Origin: Peribacillus butanolivorans
GTDB taxonomy: Bacteria > Bacillota > Bacilli > Bacillales > DSM-1321
Assembly: GCF_001273755.1 (NCBI RefSeq)
Contig: NZ_LGYA01000001.1
Coordinates: 1,260,857 to 1,324,856 of the forward strand
Direction of reading: 5' to 3'
DNA length: 64,000 bases
Shown: positions 1 through 9,539 of the stretch, in pieces
Layout: every line of letters starts with the position of its first letter
Numbering within the stretch: position 1 is the first letter of the stretch
The notes under the pieces: generated by a model
The model's input: only the letters and a program-made list of their open reading frames with translations
What the model was told of the DNA's origin: nothing
Databases searched by the model: none
Translations under genes and position numbers: made by a program

Positions 1-276
1 AAAAACCCTGATAACCTGGTTCAGCAGGAGGAACAGCCTGAGTATTCGTGGACTGGACGAATGCGAGTTATCCCTTATAAAGTTGTCGGTCATGAACATC
101 AATTGTTAACTGCGATTAAGCCGGATTTTATTAAAATCGTTCAGGGTGAAAAAGAGTATCATGTCAAGCAGGGACTCGTTTCGTTTACCTTTCAGCAACT
201 TTCTCCCGACAATAGCTATCAATCTATTGTTCATCCAAAAATGTTAACCGGCATACCGGTGCAAAATGCCTCCTGA
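1..276 (+). CDS. spoIIGA: SpoIIGA, sporulation sigma-E processing peptidase (3' end only)
   Basis: The first 276 bases are an open frame with no start, encoding the last 91 residues of a protein cut off by the window edge. The tail (RVIPYKVVGHEHQLLTAIKP and onward) resembles the C-terminal aspartic-protease-like domain of SpoIIGA, the septal membrane protease that removes the pro-sequence from pro-sigma-E in the mother cell. Its position 59 bases upstream of sigE is the classical spoIIG operon order, which supports the call. The membrane domain and catalytic Asp lie outside the window. An in-frame ATG at 61 is internal and not a start. The gene shares its transcript with sigE. Confidence 0.9.
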   Translation, partial: KNPDNLVQQEEQPEYSWTGRMRVIPYKVVGHEHQLLTAIKPDFIKIVQGEKEYHVKQGLVSFTFQQLSPDNSYQSIVHPKMLTGIPVQNAS

Positions 277-335
277 ACCACTGATTCATTCAAAAATTTT
301 ACCCATTAACCGTTTATTTAGAAGGGAGAATTATT

Positions 336-1055
336 TTGAAGAAATTCATTCTTCGACTCACTTATTTTTGGTACAAACTATTGTTCAAGCTCGGATTGAA
401 AACGGACGAAATATTTTATATAGGAGGGAGTGAGGCGCTGCCGCCGCCGCTTTCAAAAGAAGAAGAGGCAATACTGATTAATAAATTGCCTAAGGGCGAT
501 GAAGCTGCACGATCGATTTTAATCGAACGAAATTTAAGGCTGGTTGTCTATATTGCAAGGAAATTTGAAAATACAGGTATCAATATAGAAGACTTAATCA
601 GCATCGGTACCATAGGTTTAATTAAGGCTGTAAATACATTCAACCCCGAGAAAAAAATTAAATTAGCTACATATGCCTCTAGATGCATAGAGAATGAAAT
701 TTTAATGTATTTACGTAGGAATAACAAAATACGTTCTGAAGTGTCTTTTGATGAACCATTGAATATTGACTGGGATGGAAATGAGCTCCTGCTATCGGAT
801 GTCCTTGGTACTGACGATGACATAATTACAAAGGACCTGGAGGCAAATGTGGACCGCAAGCTGCTAACGAAGGCTCTAACGCAGCTCTCCGAACGTGAAA
901 AACAGATAATGGAGCTTCGTTTTGGACTTGCAGGTGGAGAGGAAAAAACCCAAAAAGATGTTGCCGATATGTTGGGAATTTCCCAATCTTATATTTCACG
1001 TTTGGAAAAAAGAATTATTAAGAGGCTTCGAAAAGAATTTAATAAAATGGTGTAA
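336..1055 (+). CDS. sigE: RNA polymerase sigma-E factor (pro-form), mother-cell specific
   Basis: This 239-residue sigma-70 family protein has the usual SigE length. The basic, hydrophobic N-terminal pro-sequence (about the first 27-29 residues, [16 protein letters not shown]...) keeps it membrane-bound until SpoIIGA cleaves it. Region 2 follows ([30 protein letters not shown]), and a C-terminal region 4 helix-turn-helix contains [19 protein letters not shown]. Translation starts at TTG 336 after GAAGGGAG. The protein directs early mother-cell transcription in sporulation. It sits between spoIIGA and sigG, as in all Bacillus. Confidence 0.97.
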   Translation: MKKFILRLTYFWYKLLFKLGLKTDEIFYIGGSEALPPPLSKEEEAILINKLPKGDEAARSILIERNLRLVVYIARKFENTGINIEDLISIGTIGLIKAVNTFNPEKKIKLATYASRCIENEILMYLRRNNKIRSEVSFDEPLNIDWDGNELLLSDVLGTDDDIITKDLEANVDRKLLTKALTQLSEREKQIMELRFGLAGGEEKTQKDVADMLGISQSYISRLEKRIIKRLRKEFNKMV

Positions 1056-1143
1056 AAAAAATGATGGGCGCGCAAATACCAATTAAATCAATGCTTTGAA
1101 TGCAATAATGAAAAATAATGGTGATTTTCTGTTCAAGCCTTGT

Positions 1144-1171
1144 GCATATTTTTTTCTCCCGCGGAAATACT
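1144..1171 (+). promoter_or_regulatory. Candidate sigma-F/sigma-G-type promoter for sigG
   Basis: GCATA at 1144-1148 matches the forespore -35 element. GGAAATACT at 1163-1171 matches the GGnnAnAnT pattern of sigma-F -10 elements. The spacer is 14 bases, one or two shorter than usual, which lowers confidence. The site lies 38 bases upstream of the sigG start, where the sigma-F-dependent sigG promoter is found in B. subtilis. Function is inferred from position and motif only. Confidence 0.5.
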
Positions 1172-1208
1172 GTTTTTTGTACAGCGCTCCTGTGAGGAGG
1201 GAATAATT

Positions 1209-1988
1209 TTGTCTCGTAATAAGGTTGAAATCTGCGGTGTGGATACATCAAAATTACCGGTTTTAAAGAATGAAGAAATGAGAAAACTCTTTAAAGAACT
1301 GCAAGATGGCGATATTTCAGCAAGAGAGAAACTGGTAAACGGGAATCTTCGACTTGTTTTAAGCGTTATTCAGCGCTTTAACAATCGGGGAGAGTATGTA
1401 GATGATCTATTTCAGGTAGGCTGTATAGGGTTGATGAAGTCGATAGATAACTTTGACTTAGGTCAAAATGTTAGGTTTTCAACGTATGCTGTACCAATGA
1501 TTATTGGAGAAATCAGAAGATATCTCCGTGACAATAATCCGATTCGAGTTTCCCGTTCTTTAAGAGACATTGCTTACAAAGCTTTGCAGGTTAAAGAAAA
1601 GCTCATTAGCCAAACTCTTCGAGAGCCGACAGCTGAAGAAATCGCCAAAGTGTTGGAGGTACCTCATGAAGAAATTGTTTTTGCATTAGATGCAATACAA
1701 GATCCAGTTTCCCTTTTTGAACCGATTTATAATGATGGCGGGGATCCGATTTATGTACTCGACCAGCTGAGTGATGAGAAAAACAAAGATAGTACCTGGA
1801 TTGATGAAATAGCAATAAATGAAGGCATGAGACGGTTGAATGACCGGGAAAAAATGATTCTTCGAAAACGGTTTTTCCAAGGGAAGACGCAAATGGAGGT
1901 AGCTGAGGAAATCGGCATTTCACAAGCGCAGGTCTCCCGATTGGAAAAAGCAGCAATTAAGCAAATGAATAAAAATATCCAACAGTAG
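1209..1988 (+). CDS. sigG: RNA polymerase sigma-G factor, late forespore
   Basis: A 259-residue sigma factor nearly identical in layout to B. subtilis SigG. It begins SRNKVEICGVDTSKLPVL, has region 2 (NLRLVLSVIQRFNNRG, DDLFQVGCIGLMKSIDNF), region 3, and a C-terminal region 4 (EVAEEIGISQAQVSRLEKAA). The TTG start at 1209 is chosen over an upstream in-frame start at 1140 because AGGAGG (1195-1200) is correctly spaced and homology begins there. SigG directs late forespore genes. It follows sigE but probably has its own forespore promoter just upstream. Confidence 0.97.
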   Translation: MSRNKVEICGVDTSKLPVLKNEEMRKLFKELQDGDISAREKLVNGNLRLVLSVIQRFNNRGEYVDDLFQVGCIGLMKSIDNFDLGQNVRFSTYAVPMIIGEIRRYLRDNNPIRVSRSLRDIAYKALQVKEKLISQTLREPTAEEIAKVLEVPHEEIVFALDAIQDPVSLFEPIYNDGGDPIYVLDQLSDEKNKDSTWIDEIAINEGMRRLNDREKMILRKRFFQGKTQMEVAEEIGISQAQVSRLEKAAIKQMNKNIQQ

Positions 1989-2005
1989 AAGCTGAGCATG
2001 AGAAA

Positions 2006-2079
2006 AAGTTGGCTGAAGCGGGTAGGGACAAAACGTCCAACTACCCGCTTATCAGCAACTTATCCATAGCGGCTTTTTT
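2006..2079 (+). terminator. Long imperfect hairpin after sigG, probable terminator
   Basis: AAGCGGGTAG (2016-2025) pairs perfectly with CTACCCGCTT (2041-2050). The stem extends outward through GGCTGA/TCAGC and AAGTTG/CAACTT to 2006-2061, and the loop holds a nested GGAC/GTCC. Six T residues come only at 2074-2079, so it is not a textbook intrinsic terminator. It probably ends or attenuates the sigG transcript. Confidence 0.55.
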
Positions 2080-2226
2080 ATTATGTTTAAAAACTCTGAA
2101 GAAGTATACTCCACAAACACCATGAAGGTACGTTTATTTATTGTAATCTTCATCCTTAAGTGAATCATGTCATATACATAGAAATAGGACCTTCATTTAT
2201 GATGAAAATTTGAGGAGCTGAGTGAA

Positions 2227-2496
2227 ATGACTAGAATTTCTGAATTTCAAATTAAGGATATCGTCAATATAGCGGATGGGAAGAAGTTGGGTAATATGTC
2301 AGATCTTGAAATCAATACAGCTACAGGGAAGATTGAAGCGATTATAGTCTCCAATGGCACCAGGTTAATGGGGTTTTTCGGGAGGGAACAGGACATTGTG
2401 ATTCCTTGGCGAAAAATAAAAAAAATCGGTGCGGATGTCATTCTTGTTGAACATCAGACAGTATTTCAAGCAGAACTGAAAGATGAAAGGTTTTAG
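2227..2496 (+). CDS. ylmC: YlmC/YmxH family PRC-barrel sporulation protein
   Basis: This 89-residue protein is built like a single PRC-barrel: TRISEFQIKDIVNI, GKKLGNMSDLEIN, an IIVSNG strand and an IPWRKIKKIGADVILVE end. It belongs to the YlmC/YmxH family found in spore formers; the biochemical role is unknown. The ATG at 2227 follows GAGGAGCTGAG. In B. subtilis ylmA lies between sigG and ylmC; here there is no such gene, only 238 bases of noncoding DNA. The family is certain, the function is not. Confidence 0.88.
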   Translation: MTRISEFQIKDIVNIADGKKLGNMSDLEINTATGKIEAIIVSNGTRLMGFFGREQDIVIPWRKIKKIGADVILVEHQTVFQAELKDERF

Positions 2497-2517
2497 AGGG
2501 TGCAGGGTGCAAAAATA

Positions 2518-2526
2518 TGATACACT
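2518..2526 (+). promoter_or_regulatory. Possible extended -10 promoter for the ylmD-ylmH group
   Basis: TGATACACT has the TGn extension and a TACACT hexamer, 27 bases upstream of the ylmD start. No good -35 hexamer is visible, so this is a weak call. Confidence 0.35.
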
Positions 2527-2552
2527 AGACTAAAAATAAAGAGGTTTAAATC

Positions 2553-3386
2553 ATGAAAGAACCATTTGTTTTAATAGAAGACCAATATTTGCTCATTGAC
2601 AGCTGGAGGCATCAAAACCTCCAGCTTGTAGCGGGCTTCTCCACGAAAGATGGGGGAGTTAGTTCTGGAAACTTTAAAACGTTGAATACCGGTTTTCACG
2701 TAGGGGATAAGCTAGATGATGTCCAGGAAAACCGCCGAATTTTAGCAGAAAAGCTATCTTTTCCGCTCGATGAATGGATAGGAGCCGAGCAAACGCATGA
2801 AACATATATCCAGCAAGTGACCAGTCTCGATGCCGGGAAAGGCGCAGCAGATTATGCTTCAAGCTTTAAGGCTACAGACGGGTTTTATACGAAGGATAAA
2901 AATGTTTTATTGACCCTTTGCTATGCTGACTGCGTGCCCTTATATTTTCTGGCTCCAGCACATGGTATGATTGGAGTGGCGCATGCTGGCTGGAAGGGTA
3001 CCGTTAACGGAATTGCACGAAAAATGGTTGAAGCTTGGCAGAGTAAGGGTATAAAGTCAACGGAGATATTTGCTGTAATTGGACCATCGATTTGTTCAAA
3101 GTGCTATGTTGTTGATGATAAAGTGATAGATTTGGTGCAGAATTTGCTGGAAGATAATGACGAAAAGCCCTATAATTTAATCAGCGATGGACAATATCAT
3201 TTAGACCTTAAACAGCTTAATGCAATGGTTCTTCAAAAATCGGGAATTCCAAAAAGTCAGATTGACGTGACATCATATTGTACAAGCTGTAATCATGACT
3301 TGTTTTTTTCGCATCGCCGCGATAACGGAAAGACAGGTAGATTGATGAGTTTTATTGGTTGGAAGGAGGATTTAGGGAAGCAGTGA
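2553..3386 (+). CDS. ylmD: YlmD/PgeF family copper-oxidase-like (COG1496) protein
   Basis: A 277-residue member of the YfiH/PgeF (polyphenol oxidase or purine-nucleosidase-like) family. Recognisable motifs are FSTKDGGVS and QTHE near residue 70, [20 protein letters not shown] around 150, and CTSC with SHRR near the C-terminus. The His and Cys residues in these motifs bind the metal. Family members have been linked to purine nucleoside phosphorolysis and, in E. coli, to peptidoglycan precursor editing; which applies here is unknown. It begins the ylmD-divIVA cluster, and its stop overlaps the ylmE GTG start. Confidence 0.9.
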   Translation: MKEPFVLIEDQYLLIDSWRHQNLQLVAGFSTKDGGVSSGNFKTLNTGFHVGDKLDDVQENRRILAEKLSFPLDEWIGAEQTHETYIQQVTSLDAGKGAADYASSFKATDGFYTKDKNVLLTLCYADCVPLYFLAPAHGMIGVAHAGWKGTVNGIARKMVEAWQSKGIKSTEIFAVIGPSICSKCYVVDDKVIDLVQNLLEDNDEKPYNLISDGQYHLDLKQLNAMVLQKSGIPKSQIDVTSYCTSCNHDLFFSHRRDNGKTGRLMSFIGWKEDLGKQ

Positions 3387-4060
3387 AAGTAGTAGATAAT
3401 TTAAAAAACATCGAAGAAAAGATAAATAAAGCATGTGAAATTAGTGGCAGGAACCGTGATGAGATAAAGTTAATCGCGGTGACGAAATATGTTTCCATTG
3501 AGAGAGCAAAAGAGGCCTTGGAAGCCGGCATATTCGATTTAGGTGAAAATCGAGATGAGGGTTTATTGAATAAATATGAAGTGCTGAAGGATGAGCCAAA
3601 CTGGCATTATATTGGCTCCATGCAAACACGCAAAGTAAAGAATGTCATTGATAAAATTTCGTATATTCATTCATTGGATCGTATTTCTTTGGCAGAAGAA
3701 ATACAAAAACGGGCAATTGAGCCGATAAACTGTTTAGTCCAGGTTAACGTTTCAGGTGAAGAATCTAAACATGGAATAGATCCTGAAGAGGCACTTGATT
3801 TTATAAACGGGCTATCAACTTTAGATAAGGTAAATGTTGCTGGATTAATGACAATGGCGCCTTTGACAGATGATGAACAGTTATTGCGTAGATGCTTCCG
3901 AAAATTAAAGGGACTTCAGGTGGAAATCCAAAAAGCTGGCTTAAGACATGCTCCATGCACTGAATTGTCCATGGGGATGTCCAATGATTTTACGATTGCG
4001 ATTGAGGAAGGCGCTACAATGATTCGAATTGGTACAGCACTGGTAGGCGAAGAATTATAA
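3383..4060 (+). CDS. ylmE: YggS/YlmE family pyridoxal-phosphate homeostasis protein
   Basis: This 225-residue alanine-racemase-fold protein carries the PLP-lysine context IAVTKYVS near the N-terminus, [38 protein letters not shown] and [11 protein letters not shown]. These are the standard motifs of the YggS PLP-binding family, which keeps free PLP and amino-acid pools balanced rather than acting as an enzyme. The GTG start at 3383 is preferred to an in-frame TTG at 3359 because homology starts at [14 protein letters not shown]. It overlaps the ylmD stop by 4 bases (GTGA), which suggests translational coupling. Confidence 0.93.
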   Translation: MKVVDNLKNIEEKINKACEISGRNRDEIKLIAVTKYVSIERAKEALEAGIFDLGENRDEGLLNKYEVLKDEPNWHYIGSMQTRKVKNVIDKISYIHSLDRISLAEEIQKRAIEPINCLVQVNVSGEESKHGIDPEEALDFINGLSTLDKVNVAGLMTMAPLTDDEQLLRRCFRKLKGLQVEIQKAGLRHAPCTELSMGMSNDFTIAIEEGATMIRIGTALVGEEL

Positions 4061-4074
4061 GGAGGTACGCATAG

Positions 4075-4539
4075 ATGACGTTCGTATCAAAATTTAAATC
4101 TTATTTCGCGCTGGATGATGAGTATGAGTACAAGGAAGAAGTGGTGGAAGAAGAGGAGGCTGAACAAAAAGTCGTGAAATCAGGTAAACAACAGCAGTCC
4201 GCTTCTACAGGAAATAACTCCAATAAGAATATCGTAAGTTTGCAAAGCGTACAGAAATCTTCTAAAGTAGTATTGTTGGAACCTCGTGCTTATGCAGAAG
4301 CCCAAGAAGTTGCGGACCATTTGAAAAACCGTCGTGCCGTTGTTGTGAACCTTCAGCGGATTCAACATGACCAAGGAAAGCGAATCATTGATTTTTTAAG
4401 TGGAACTGTCTATGCAATCAGCGGGGATATCCAAAAAATTGGAACAGATATATTCTTATGTACTCCAGATAACGTCGATGTTTCGGGTAATATTACCGGT
4501 TTCGCCGCCGAAGAGGAGTATGAAGAAGCGAGGTGGTAA
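4075..4539 (+). CDS. sepF: Cell division protein SepF
   Basis: A 154-residue protein. It has a short amphipathic membrane-binding N-terminus ([17 protein letters not shown]), an acidic and Gln-rich linker (about residues 20-60), then the globular SepF domain ([47 protein letters not shown], and a terminal TPDNVDVSG). SepF forms rings that bind the FtsZ C-terminus and tether Z-rings to the membrane. The ATG follows AAGGAGGT with ideal spacing. Its neighbours ylmG, ylmH and divIVA form the conserved division cluster. Confidence 0.96.
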   Translation: MTFVSKFKSYFALDDEYEYKEEVVEEEEAEQKVVKSGKQQQSASTGNNSNKNIVSLQSVQKSSKVVLLEPRAYAEAQEVADHLKNRRAVVVNLQRIQHDQGKRIIDFLSGTVYAISGDIQKIGTDIFLCTPDNVDVSGNITGFAAEEEYEEARW

Positions 4540-4545
4540 TGGTTA

Positions 4546-4812
4546 ATGGGTTTAGTGCTTCAAGGTTTATATTATTTAATTGAAATTTATTCAATGGCAT
4601 TAATCGGTTACATATTAATGTCATGGTTCCCTAATGCTCGGGAAACATCGATTGGCCAATTCCTGGAAAAGATTTGCGAACCTTATTTAGAACCGTTCAG
4701 AAAATTTATACCACCCCTTGGCATGATCGACCTTTCGCCGCTTGTGGCCTTGTTGGTTCTTAACTTTGCCAGCGGATATGGAATCTATTATCTGCAAACT
4801 TTAATCGGGTGA
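4546..4812 (+). CDS. ylmG: YggT family small membrane protein YlmG
   Basis: An 88-residue protein with two hydrophobic membrane segments (about residues 1-25 and 60-85) flanking a conserved loop with SWFPNARE and [15 protein letters not shown]. This is the YggT/YlmG signature. Family members are linked genetically to division, cell shape and, in plastids, nucleoid distribution; the molecular role is unsettled. ATG 4546 follows GAGGTGG and is 6 bases past the sepF stop. Confidence 0.92.
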   Translation: MGLVLQGLYYLIEIYSMALIGYILMSWFPNARETSIGQFLEKICEPYLEPFRKFIPPLGMIDLSPLVALLVLNFASGYGIYYLQTLIG

Positions 4813-4952
4813 TTAAATTTTAATCTGAAAATGCGTATTTCTTACTACACAGTTGGATAATGCTCCACTGTGTAGTAGCGCAACGAAGAAGTCATTATTT
4901 ATATCCTGATGACCGACCATTAATTAGACAAGTAAGGAGCATTTATTCAATC

Positions 4953-5726
4953 ATGAGTATTTATCAGCATTTCAGGCCGGAGGAAAAGGATTTTATCGAT
5001 CAGGCAGTGAATTGGATTGACCAGGTGAAAAATTCTTATGCTCCAAAACTTTCTGATTTTCTCGATCCGCGTCAGCAGGAAATCCTTTCTGCCTTATTAG
5101 GGAATGATTCGGATGCAAAGCTGCAATTTTATGGCGGGAGTGATTTCGTTGAACGAAAACGTGTGCTCATTTACCCTGATTATTACTCTCCTGAACCATC
5201 AGATTTCAATATCTCCTTATACGATATCTCCTATCCAAAAAAATTTGTTACATTAGAGCACAGGCAAATACTTGGAACCTTGATGTCTCTGGGGGTAAAA
5301 CGTGAAAAATTTGGTGATATAATAGTGACAGAGGAGCAAATTCAATTTATCGCTGCCGAAGAGATGGATTTATATCTCGTAGGAAACCTAGAAAAAATAG
5401 GTAGCGCTTCCGTTACGATTAAAAGGCTTCCCATCGAGAATATCATCAAGTTGGAAGAAAATTGGGAAGAGCAAGTAACTACTGTTAGTTCTTTAAGGCT
5501 TGACAGTGTGTTATCGTCCGTCTTGAATATTTCTCGTCAAAAAACACAAGTGCTGATAACTTCGGGAAAAGTAAAGGTGAATTTTAAGCAAACAGATAAT
5601 GTTTCGGAAGAATGCCGCGAGGGTGATACACTTTCTATCAGAGGTTTTGGTAGATGTAAATTAGCCTCAATAGATGGAAAAACCAAAAAGGATAAGTGGA
5701 GAATCTCATTAGGCAGACAAAAATAA
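4953..5726 (+). CDS. ylmH: YlmH, S4-domain RNA-binding protein of stalled-ribosome rescue
   Basis: This 257-residue protein matches B. subtilis YlmH in length and layout. The N-terminal part (SIYQHFRPEEKDFIDQ, DFLDPRQQ, RKRVLIYPDYY) and GTLMSLGVKREKFGDI precede a C-terminal S4 RNA-binding domain (LRLDSVLSSVLNISRQK, ITSGKVKVNF, EGDTLSIRGFGR). YlmH has been implicated in ribosome-associated quality control alongside RqcH, which is also in this window. The start at 4953 is chosen over an in-frame ATG at 4860 because homology begins there; AAGGAG lies 13 bases upstream, a somewhat long spacing. Confidence 0.92.
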   Translation: MSIYQHFRPEEKDFIDQAVNWIDQVKNSYAPKLSDFLDPRQQEILSALLGNDSDAKLQFYGGSDFVERKRVLIYPDYYSPEPSDFNISLYDISYPKKFVTLEHRQILGTLMSLGVKREKFGDIIVTEEQIQFIAAEEMDLYLVGNLEKIGSASVTIKRLPIENIIKLEENWEEQVTTVSSLRLDSVLSSVLNISRQKTQVLITSGKVKVNFKQTDNVSEECREGDTLSIRGFGRCKLASIDGKTKKDKWRISLGRQK

Positions 5727-5811
5727 TTCAATCGCAAGCAGGATTCATACATTTATTGTCGAATATAGAGTTTTAACATACTAGAGTAGAAACCGTTCTG
5801 GAGGTGCCGTA

Positions 5812-6327
5812 ATGCCCTTAACCCCGATAGATATACATAACAAGGAATTTGGTAAAGTATTTCGAGGGTATGATGAAGATGAAGTAAATGAGTTTCTCGA
5901 CCAGGTCATTAAAGATTATGAACTGATTTTGAGAGAGAAAAAAGAACTTGAAGAAAAATTAAACGAAACTTATGATCGTTTAGGACACTTTACGACAATT
6001 GAGGGTACACTTAATAAGTCGATTATTGTCGCACAGGAAGCAGCAGAAGAATTAAAGCGCAATGCTCAAAAAGAGGCCAAGCTGATCATTAAGGAAGCTG
6101 AGAAAAATGCTGATCGGATCGTCAATGAGTCGCTTGTGAAAGCAAGAAAAATAGCGATGGATATTGAGGATTTGAAAAAGCAGTCAAAAGTATTCCGGAC
6201 ACGTTTTAAAATGCTTGTCGGAGCACAGCTTGATTTGCTGGACAATGATGATTGGGATCATCTTCTTGATTATGAAGTAGATGCGACTGAAATAGAACTA
6301 AATGAAAGAGTGGAAGAGGAAATTTAA
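5812..6327 (+). CDS. divIVA: DivIVA, cell pole and septum determinant
   Basis: A 171-residue coiled-coil protein with the diagnostic DivIVA N-terminus (LTPIDIHNKEFGKVFRGYDE, then DEVNEFLDQVIKDYE) that binds curved membranes. Long heptad segments follow (about residues 35-60 and 75-130), then an acidic tail. It recruits MinJ/MinCD to division sites and anchors the chromosome origin at the pole in sporulation through RacA. Start ATG 5812 follows CTGGAGGTG. It ends the ylm cluster. No hairpin terminator is seen before the ileS promoter that begins just after its stop. Confidence 0.96.
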   Translation: MPLTPIDIHNKEFGKVFRGYDEDEVNEFLDQVIKDYELILREKKELEEKLNETYDRLGHFTTIEGTLNKSIIVAQEAAEELKRNAQKEAKLIIKEAEKNADRIVNESLVKARKIAMDIEDLKKQSKVFRTRFKMLVGAQLDLLDNDDWDHLLDYEVDATEIELNERVEEEI

Positions 6328-6335
6328 AGGTTTCC

Positions 6336-6365
6336 TTGACTTTAAACACTTTTTTCGCATATAAT
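6336..6365 (+). promoter_or_regulatory. Sigma-A promoter of the ileS T-box transcript
   Basis: TTGACT (6336-6341) and a perfect TATAAT (6360-6365) are separated by 18 bases. It lies directly downstream of divIVA and upstream of the T-box leader. Confidence 0.85.
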
Positions 6366-6371
6366 TTTTTA

Positions 6372-6660
6372 ACAATACTATTCATGATGACATTAGACGA
6401 TGACAGGGACAGTAGATTCTTCAAACACTTATATTTAGCGAGCCGGGGATGGTGCAAGCCCGGAATAAGCGAAGAATTTGAATATCACCCTTGAGTTCTG
6501 AGTTGAACCTGCTGTTGCAGTAAGTAAACGATGCGTTTCATTCACGTTACGAATGCTCGAGAGGATGGATTCGCTTTATTGTGAATCTTTCTAGCCAGGG
6601 TGGTACCGCGGGAAGCAAAGCTTTCTCGTCCCTTTTTTAGGGATGAGAGGGCTTTTTATT
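6372..6660 (+). promoter_or_regulatory. T-box leader (tRNA-Ile-sensing riboswitch) controlling ileS
   Basis: The roughly 290-base leader holds the invariant T-box core AGGGTGGTACCGCG at 6597-6610, whose bulge pairs with the NCCA end of uncharged tRNA. A strong terminator (6620-6657) follows, and a long stem I lies upstream. An ATC triplet followed by A at 6484-6486 is placed as the specifier codon, fitting isoleucine. When tRNA-Ile is uncharged, the antiterminator forms and ileS is transcribed. The T-box class is certain; the exact specifier is an inference. Confidence 0.95.
6620..6657 (+). terminator. Regulated terminator of the ileS T-box
   Basis: A 14-bp stem (left arm 6620-6633, right arm 6639-6652, several G-U pairs) with a five-T loop is followed by five T residues. 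It is mutually exclusive with the T-box antiterminator at 6597-6610. Confidence 0.92.
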
Positions 6661-6723
6661 TTGTCCGGATATCAAGTCATCGGTTCGAATGAATTTGTGT
6701 AAAGACGGATGGAGGATTTTATA

Positions 6724-9492
6724 ATGGAATATAAAGATACCTTATTGATGCCTAAAACTGAATTTCCAATGCGTGGTAATTTGCCGAAACGTGAGCCAGA
6801 AATCCAGGAAAAGTGGAAAGAGATGGACATTTATAAAAAAGTGCAAGAACAAACTGAGGGACGTCCTTTATTCATTTTGCATGATGGACCTCCATATGCA
6901 AACGGCGATATCCATATGGGCCATGCAATGAATAAAGTTTTAAAGGATTTCATTGTCCGCTTTAAATCAATGAGCGGTTTTCAAGCACCATATGTACCGG
7001 GCTGGGATACGCACGGACTACCGATTGAGACGGCACTAACTAAAAAAGGTGTAAAGCGGAAAGAAATGAGCGTAGCTGAATTCAGAAAGCTATGTGAAGA
7101 GTATGCGTACGTACAGATCAACAATCAACGTGAGCAGTTTAAACGTATTGGGGTTCGCGGAGATTGGGAGAATCCTTATATTACCCTAAAACCAGAATAT
7201 GAAGCACAACAGATCAAGGTTTTTGGTGAAATGGCGAAAAAAGGCTATATCTACAAAGGAAAAAAACCTGTTTATTGGTCTCCTTCAAGTGAATCAGCCC
7301 TAGCGGAAGCTGAAATTGAATATCAAGACAAACGTTCTGCATCTATCTATGTTGCTTTTGAAGTCACAGATGGAAAAGGTGTAATTGAAGAAGGCGTAAA
7401 AATCATTATTTGGACAACAACACCTTGGACGATTCCAGCTAACCTTGGAATCTCATTGCATCCACAATTAAATTATGTGGTGGTATCTGTCGAAAATGAA
7501 AAATATTTAGTAGCTGAAGCTCTTCTTGAATCAGTTACAGAATCTCTAGGCTGGGATAACCCAACTATTTTGAAATCGGTAAAAGGTAGCGAACTGGACC
7601 GTGCCGTTGCTAAACACCCTCTTTATGACCGGGAATCACTAGTGATGTTGGGTGAGCACGTAACAACTGAGGCTGGTACTGGTTGTGTTCATACTGCACC
7701 TGGACACGGGGAAGATGACTTTATCGTCGGGCAAAAATATGGCTTGGATGTTCTTTGTCCTGTAGATGAAAAAGGTGTCATGACAGAAGAAGCAGGGGAA
7801 TTTGCAGGATTATTTTATGATCAAGCAAACAAACCAATTACGGAAAAATTAACAGAAGTGGGCGCACTATTGAATTTGACGTTCATTACCCATTCTTATC
7901 CACATGACTGGCGGACGAAGAAACCGACTATTTTCCGTGCAACGGCGCAATGGTTCGCGTCAATTAAAGACTTCCGTGGTGAACTGCTAAAAGCGATTGA
8001 AGAAACGAAATGGGTACCGGCATGGGGTGAAACACGCCTATTTAATATGGTCCGTGACCGCGGAGATTGGTGTATTTCCCGTCAGCGTGCATGGGGCGTG
8101 CCAATTCCAGTATTTTATGCAGAAAATGGTGAACCAATCATCACTGATGAAACAATCAACCATATTTCAGAATTATTCCGCGAACAAGGGTCAAACATCT
8201 GGTTCGAACAGGAAGCGAAAGATCTTCTTCCAGAAGGGTTTACCCATGAAGGCAGCCCGAACGGTATCTTCACGAAGGAAACGGATATCATGGATGTATG
8301 GTTTGACTCAGGTTCTTCCCATCAAGCAGTACTTGAAGAAAGAGATGATCTGCAGCGTCCTGCTGACCTTTATTTAGAAGGTTCGGATCAATACCGCGGC
8401 TGGTTTAACTCATCGCTTTCAACAAGTGTGGCTGTAACAGGAAAAGCACCATATAAAGGTGTGTTAAGCCACGGGTTCGCTTTGGATGGTGAAGGCCGTA
8501 AAATGAGTAAATCGATTGGGAACGTTGTACTTCCATCTAAAGTCATGAACCAACTTGGCGCAGATATTTTACGCCTTTGGGTTGCTTCTGTGGATTACCA
8601 ATCAGATGTAAGAGTTTCAGATCCGATTTTAAAACAAGTTTCTGAAGTATATCGCAAAATTCGCAATACATTCCGCTTCCTGTTAGGTAATTTGGATGGC
8701 TTTAATCCTGATACTGATAAAGTGGCATTCCAAGAATTACGTGAAGTCGATCAATATATGCTAGTAAAATTGAATAAGCTGATTACTCAATCGAAACAAG
8801 GCTATGAGAATTATGAGTTTGCTACAATTTATAATATGGTCAATAACTTCTGTACGCAGGACTTAAGTTCGTTCTACCTTGATTATGCGAAAGATATTTT
8901 ATATTGTGAAGCACCTAACGGTAAAGATCGTATGGCGATCCAAACGGTTCTTTACGAATCATTGGTCAGCTTAACGAAATTGGTGTCACCAATTCTTTCT
9001 CATACAGCTGATGAAGTATGGGCGTTCATTCCAGGTGTAACGGAAGAAAGTGTACAATTGACATTGATGCCCGAAGCAATTTCAATCGATAATGCTGAAG
9101 CCATTGAAGAAAAATGGACGGCATTTATGGATGTCCGTGATAATGTCTTAAAAGCATTGGAAGAAGCTCGTAATCAGAAAGTTATCGGAAAATCACTGAA
9201 CGCAAAAGTGATGGCATATGTAAATGAAGAAACAAAGAATCTGCTTGATAGCATCGAAGAGAGCTTTGAACAGTTATTCATCGTATCCGAGTTTGTAATC
9301 GCTGGCGATGTGGCAAGTGCCCCAGCAGAAGCGGTAAAACTTGAGGATATTGCTATTCTTGTAACAAAAGCAGAAGGTGAAACGTGTGAACGTTGCTGGA
9401 ATGTTTCAAAAGAAGTAGGCCAAGTGGAAGAACATTCAACACTTTGCCCACGCTGTGCAACTGTAGTGAAAGAGCATTATGTGAATCAATAA
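6724..9492 (+). CDS. ileS: Isoleucyl-tRNA synthetase
   Basis: A 922-residue class I tRNA synthetase, one residue longer than the B. subtilis enzyme. It carries the HIGH signature as HMGH in [15 protein letters not shown] (about residue 60), the editing (CP1) domain with [10 protein letters not shown] and [12 protein letters not shown], the KMSKS motif in [10 protein letters not shown] (about residue 595), an anticodon-binding helical domain, and a C-terminal zinc knuckle (CERCWN ... CPRC). This is the bacterial, mupirocin-sensitive-type organisation. ATG 6724 is chosen over 6709 because GGATGGAGG lies just upstream and homology starts at [19 protein letters not shown]. Expression is set by the T-box leader. 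Confidence 0.98.
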   Translation: MEYKDTLLMPKTEFPMRGNLPKREPEIQEKWKEMDIYKKVQEQTEGRPLFILHDGPPYANGDIHMGHAMNKVLKDFIVRFKSMSGFQAPYVPGWDTHGLPIETALTKKGVKRKEMSVAEFRKLCEEYAYVQINNQREQFKRIGVRGDWENPYITLKPEYEAQQIKVFGEMAKKGYIYKGKKPVYWSPSSESALAEAEIEYQDKRSASIYVAFEVTDGKGVIEEGVKIIIWTTTPWTIPANLGISLHPQLNYVVVSVENEKYLVAEALLESVTESLGWDNPTILKSVKGSELDRAVAKHPLYDRESLVMLGEHVTTEAGTGCVHTAPGHGEDDFIVGQKYGLDVLCPVDEKGVMTEEAGEFAGLFYDQANKPITEKLTEVGALLNLTFITHSYPHDWRTKKPTIFRATAQWFASIKDFRGELLKAIEETKWVPAWGETRLFNMVRDRGDWCISRQRAWGVPIPVFYAENGEPIITDETINHISELFREQGSNIWFEQEAKDLLPEGFTHEGSPNGIFTKETDIMDVWFDSGSSHQAVLEERDDLQRPADLYLEGSDQYRGWFNSSLSTSVAVTGKAPYKGVLSHGFALDGEGRKMSKSIGNVVLPSKVMNQLGADILRLWVASVDYQSDVRVSDPILKQVSEVYRKIRNTFRFLLGNLDGFNPDTDKVAFQELREVDQYMLVKLNKLITQSKQGYENYEFATIYNMVNNFCTQDLSSFYLDYAKDILYCEAPNGKDRMAIQTVLYESLVSLTKLVSPILSHTADEVWAFIPGVTEESVQLTLMPEAISIDNAEAIEEKWTAFMDVRDNVLKALEEARNQKVIGKSLNAKVMAYVNEETKNLLDSIEESFEQLFIVSEFVIAGDVASAPAEAVKLEDIAILVTKAEGETCERCWNVSKEVGQVEEHSTLCPRCATVVKEHYVNQ

Positions 9493-9503
9493 TTTAAAAG
9501 GAG

Positions 9504-9539
9504 GGCCGGTTCCCATTAGATGAGGGGACCGGCCTTTTT
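9504..9539 (+). terminator. Intrinsic terminator of ileS
   Basis: GGCCGGTTCCC (9504-9514) pairs with GGGGACCGGCC (9524-9534) with one G-U pair, followed by TTTTT. Confidence 0.93.

Noticed and set aside
548-859. 103-codon open frame on the - strand inside sigE
   Set aside because: It is antisense to a clear sigma factor, has no ribosome site and no recognisable protein features.
7997-8377. 126-codon open frame on the + strand inside ileS
   Set aside because: It is a shifted frame of the IleS catalytic region, with biased composition and no ribosome site.
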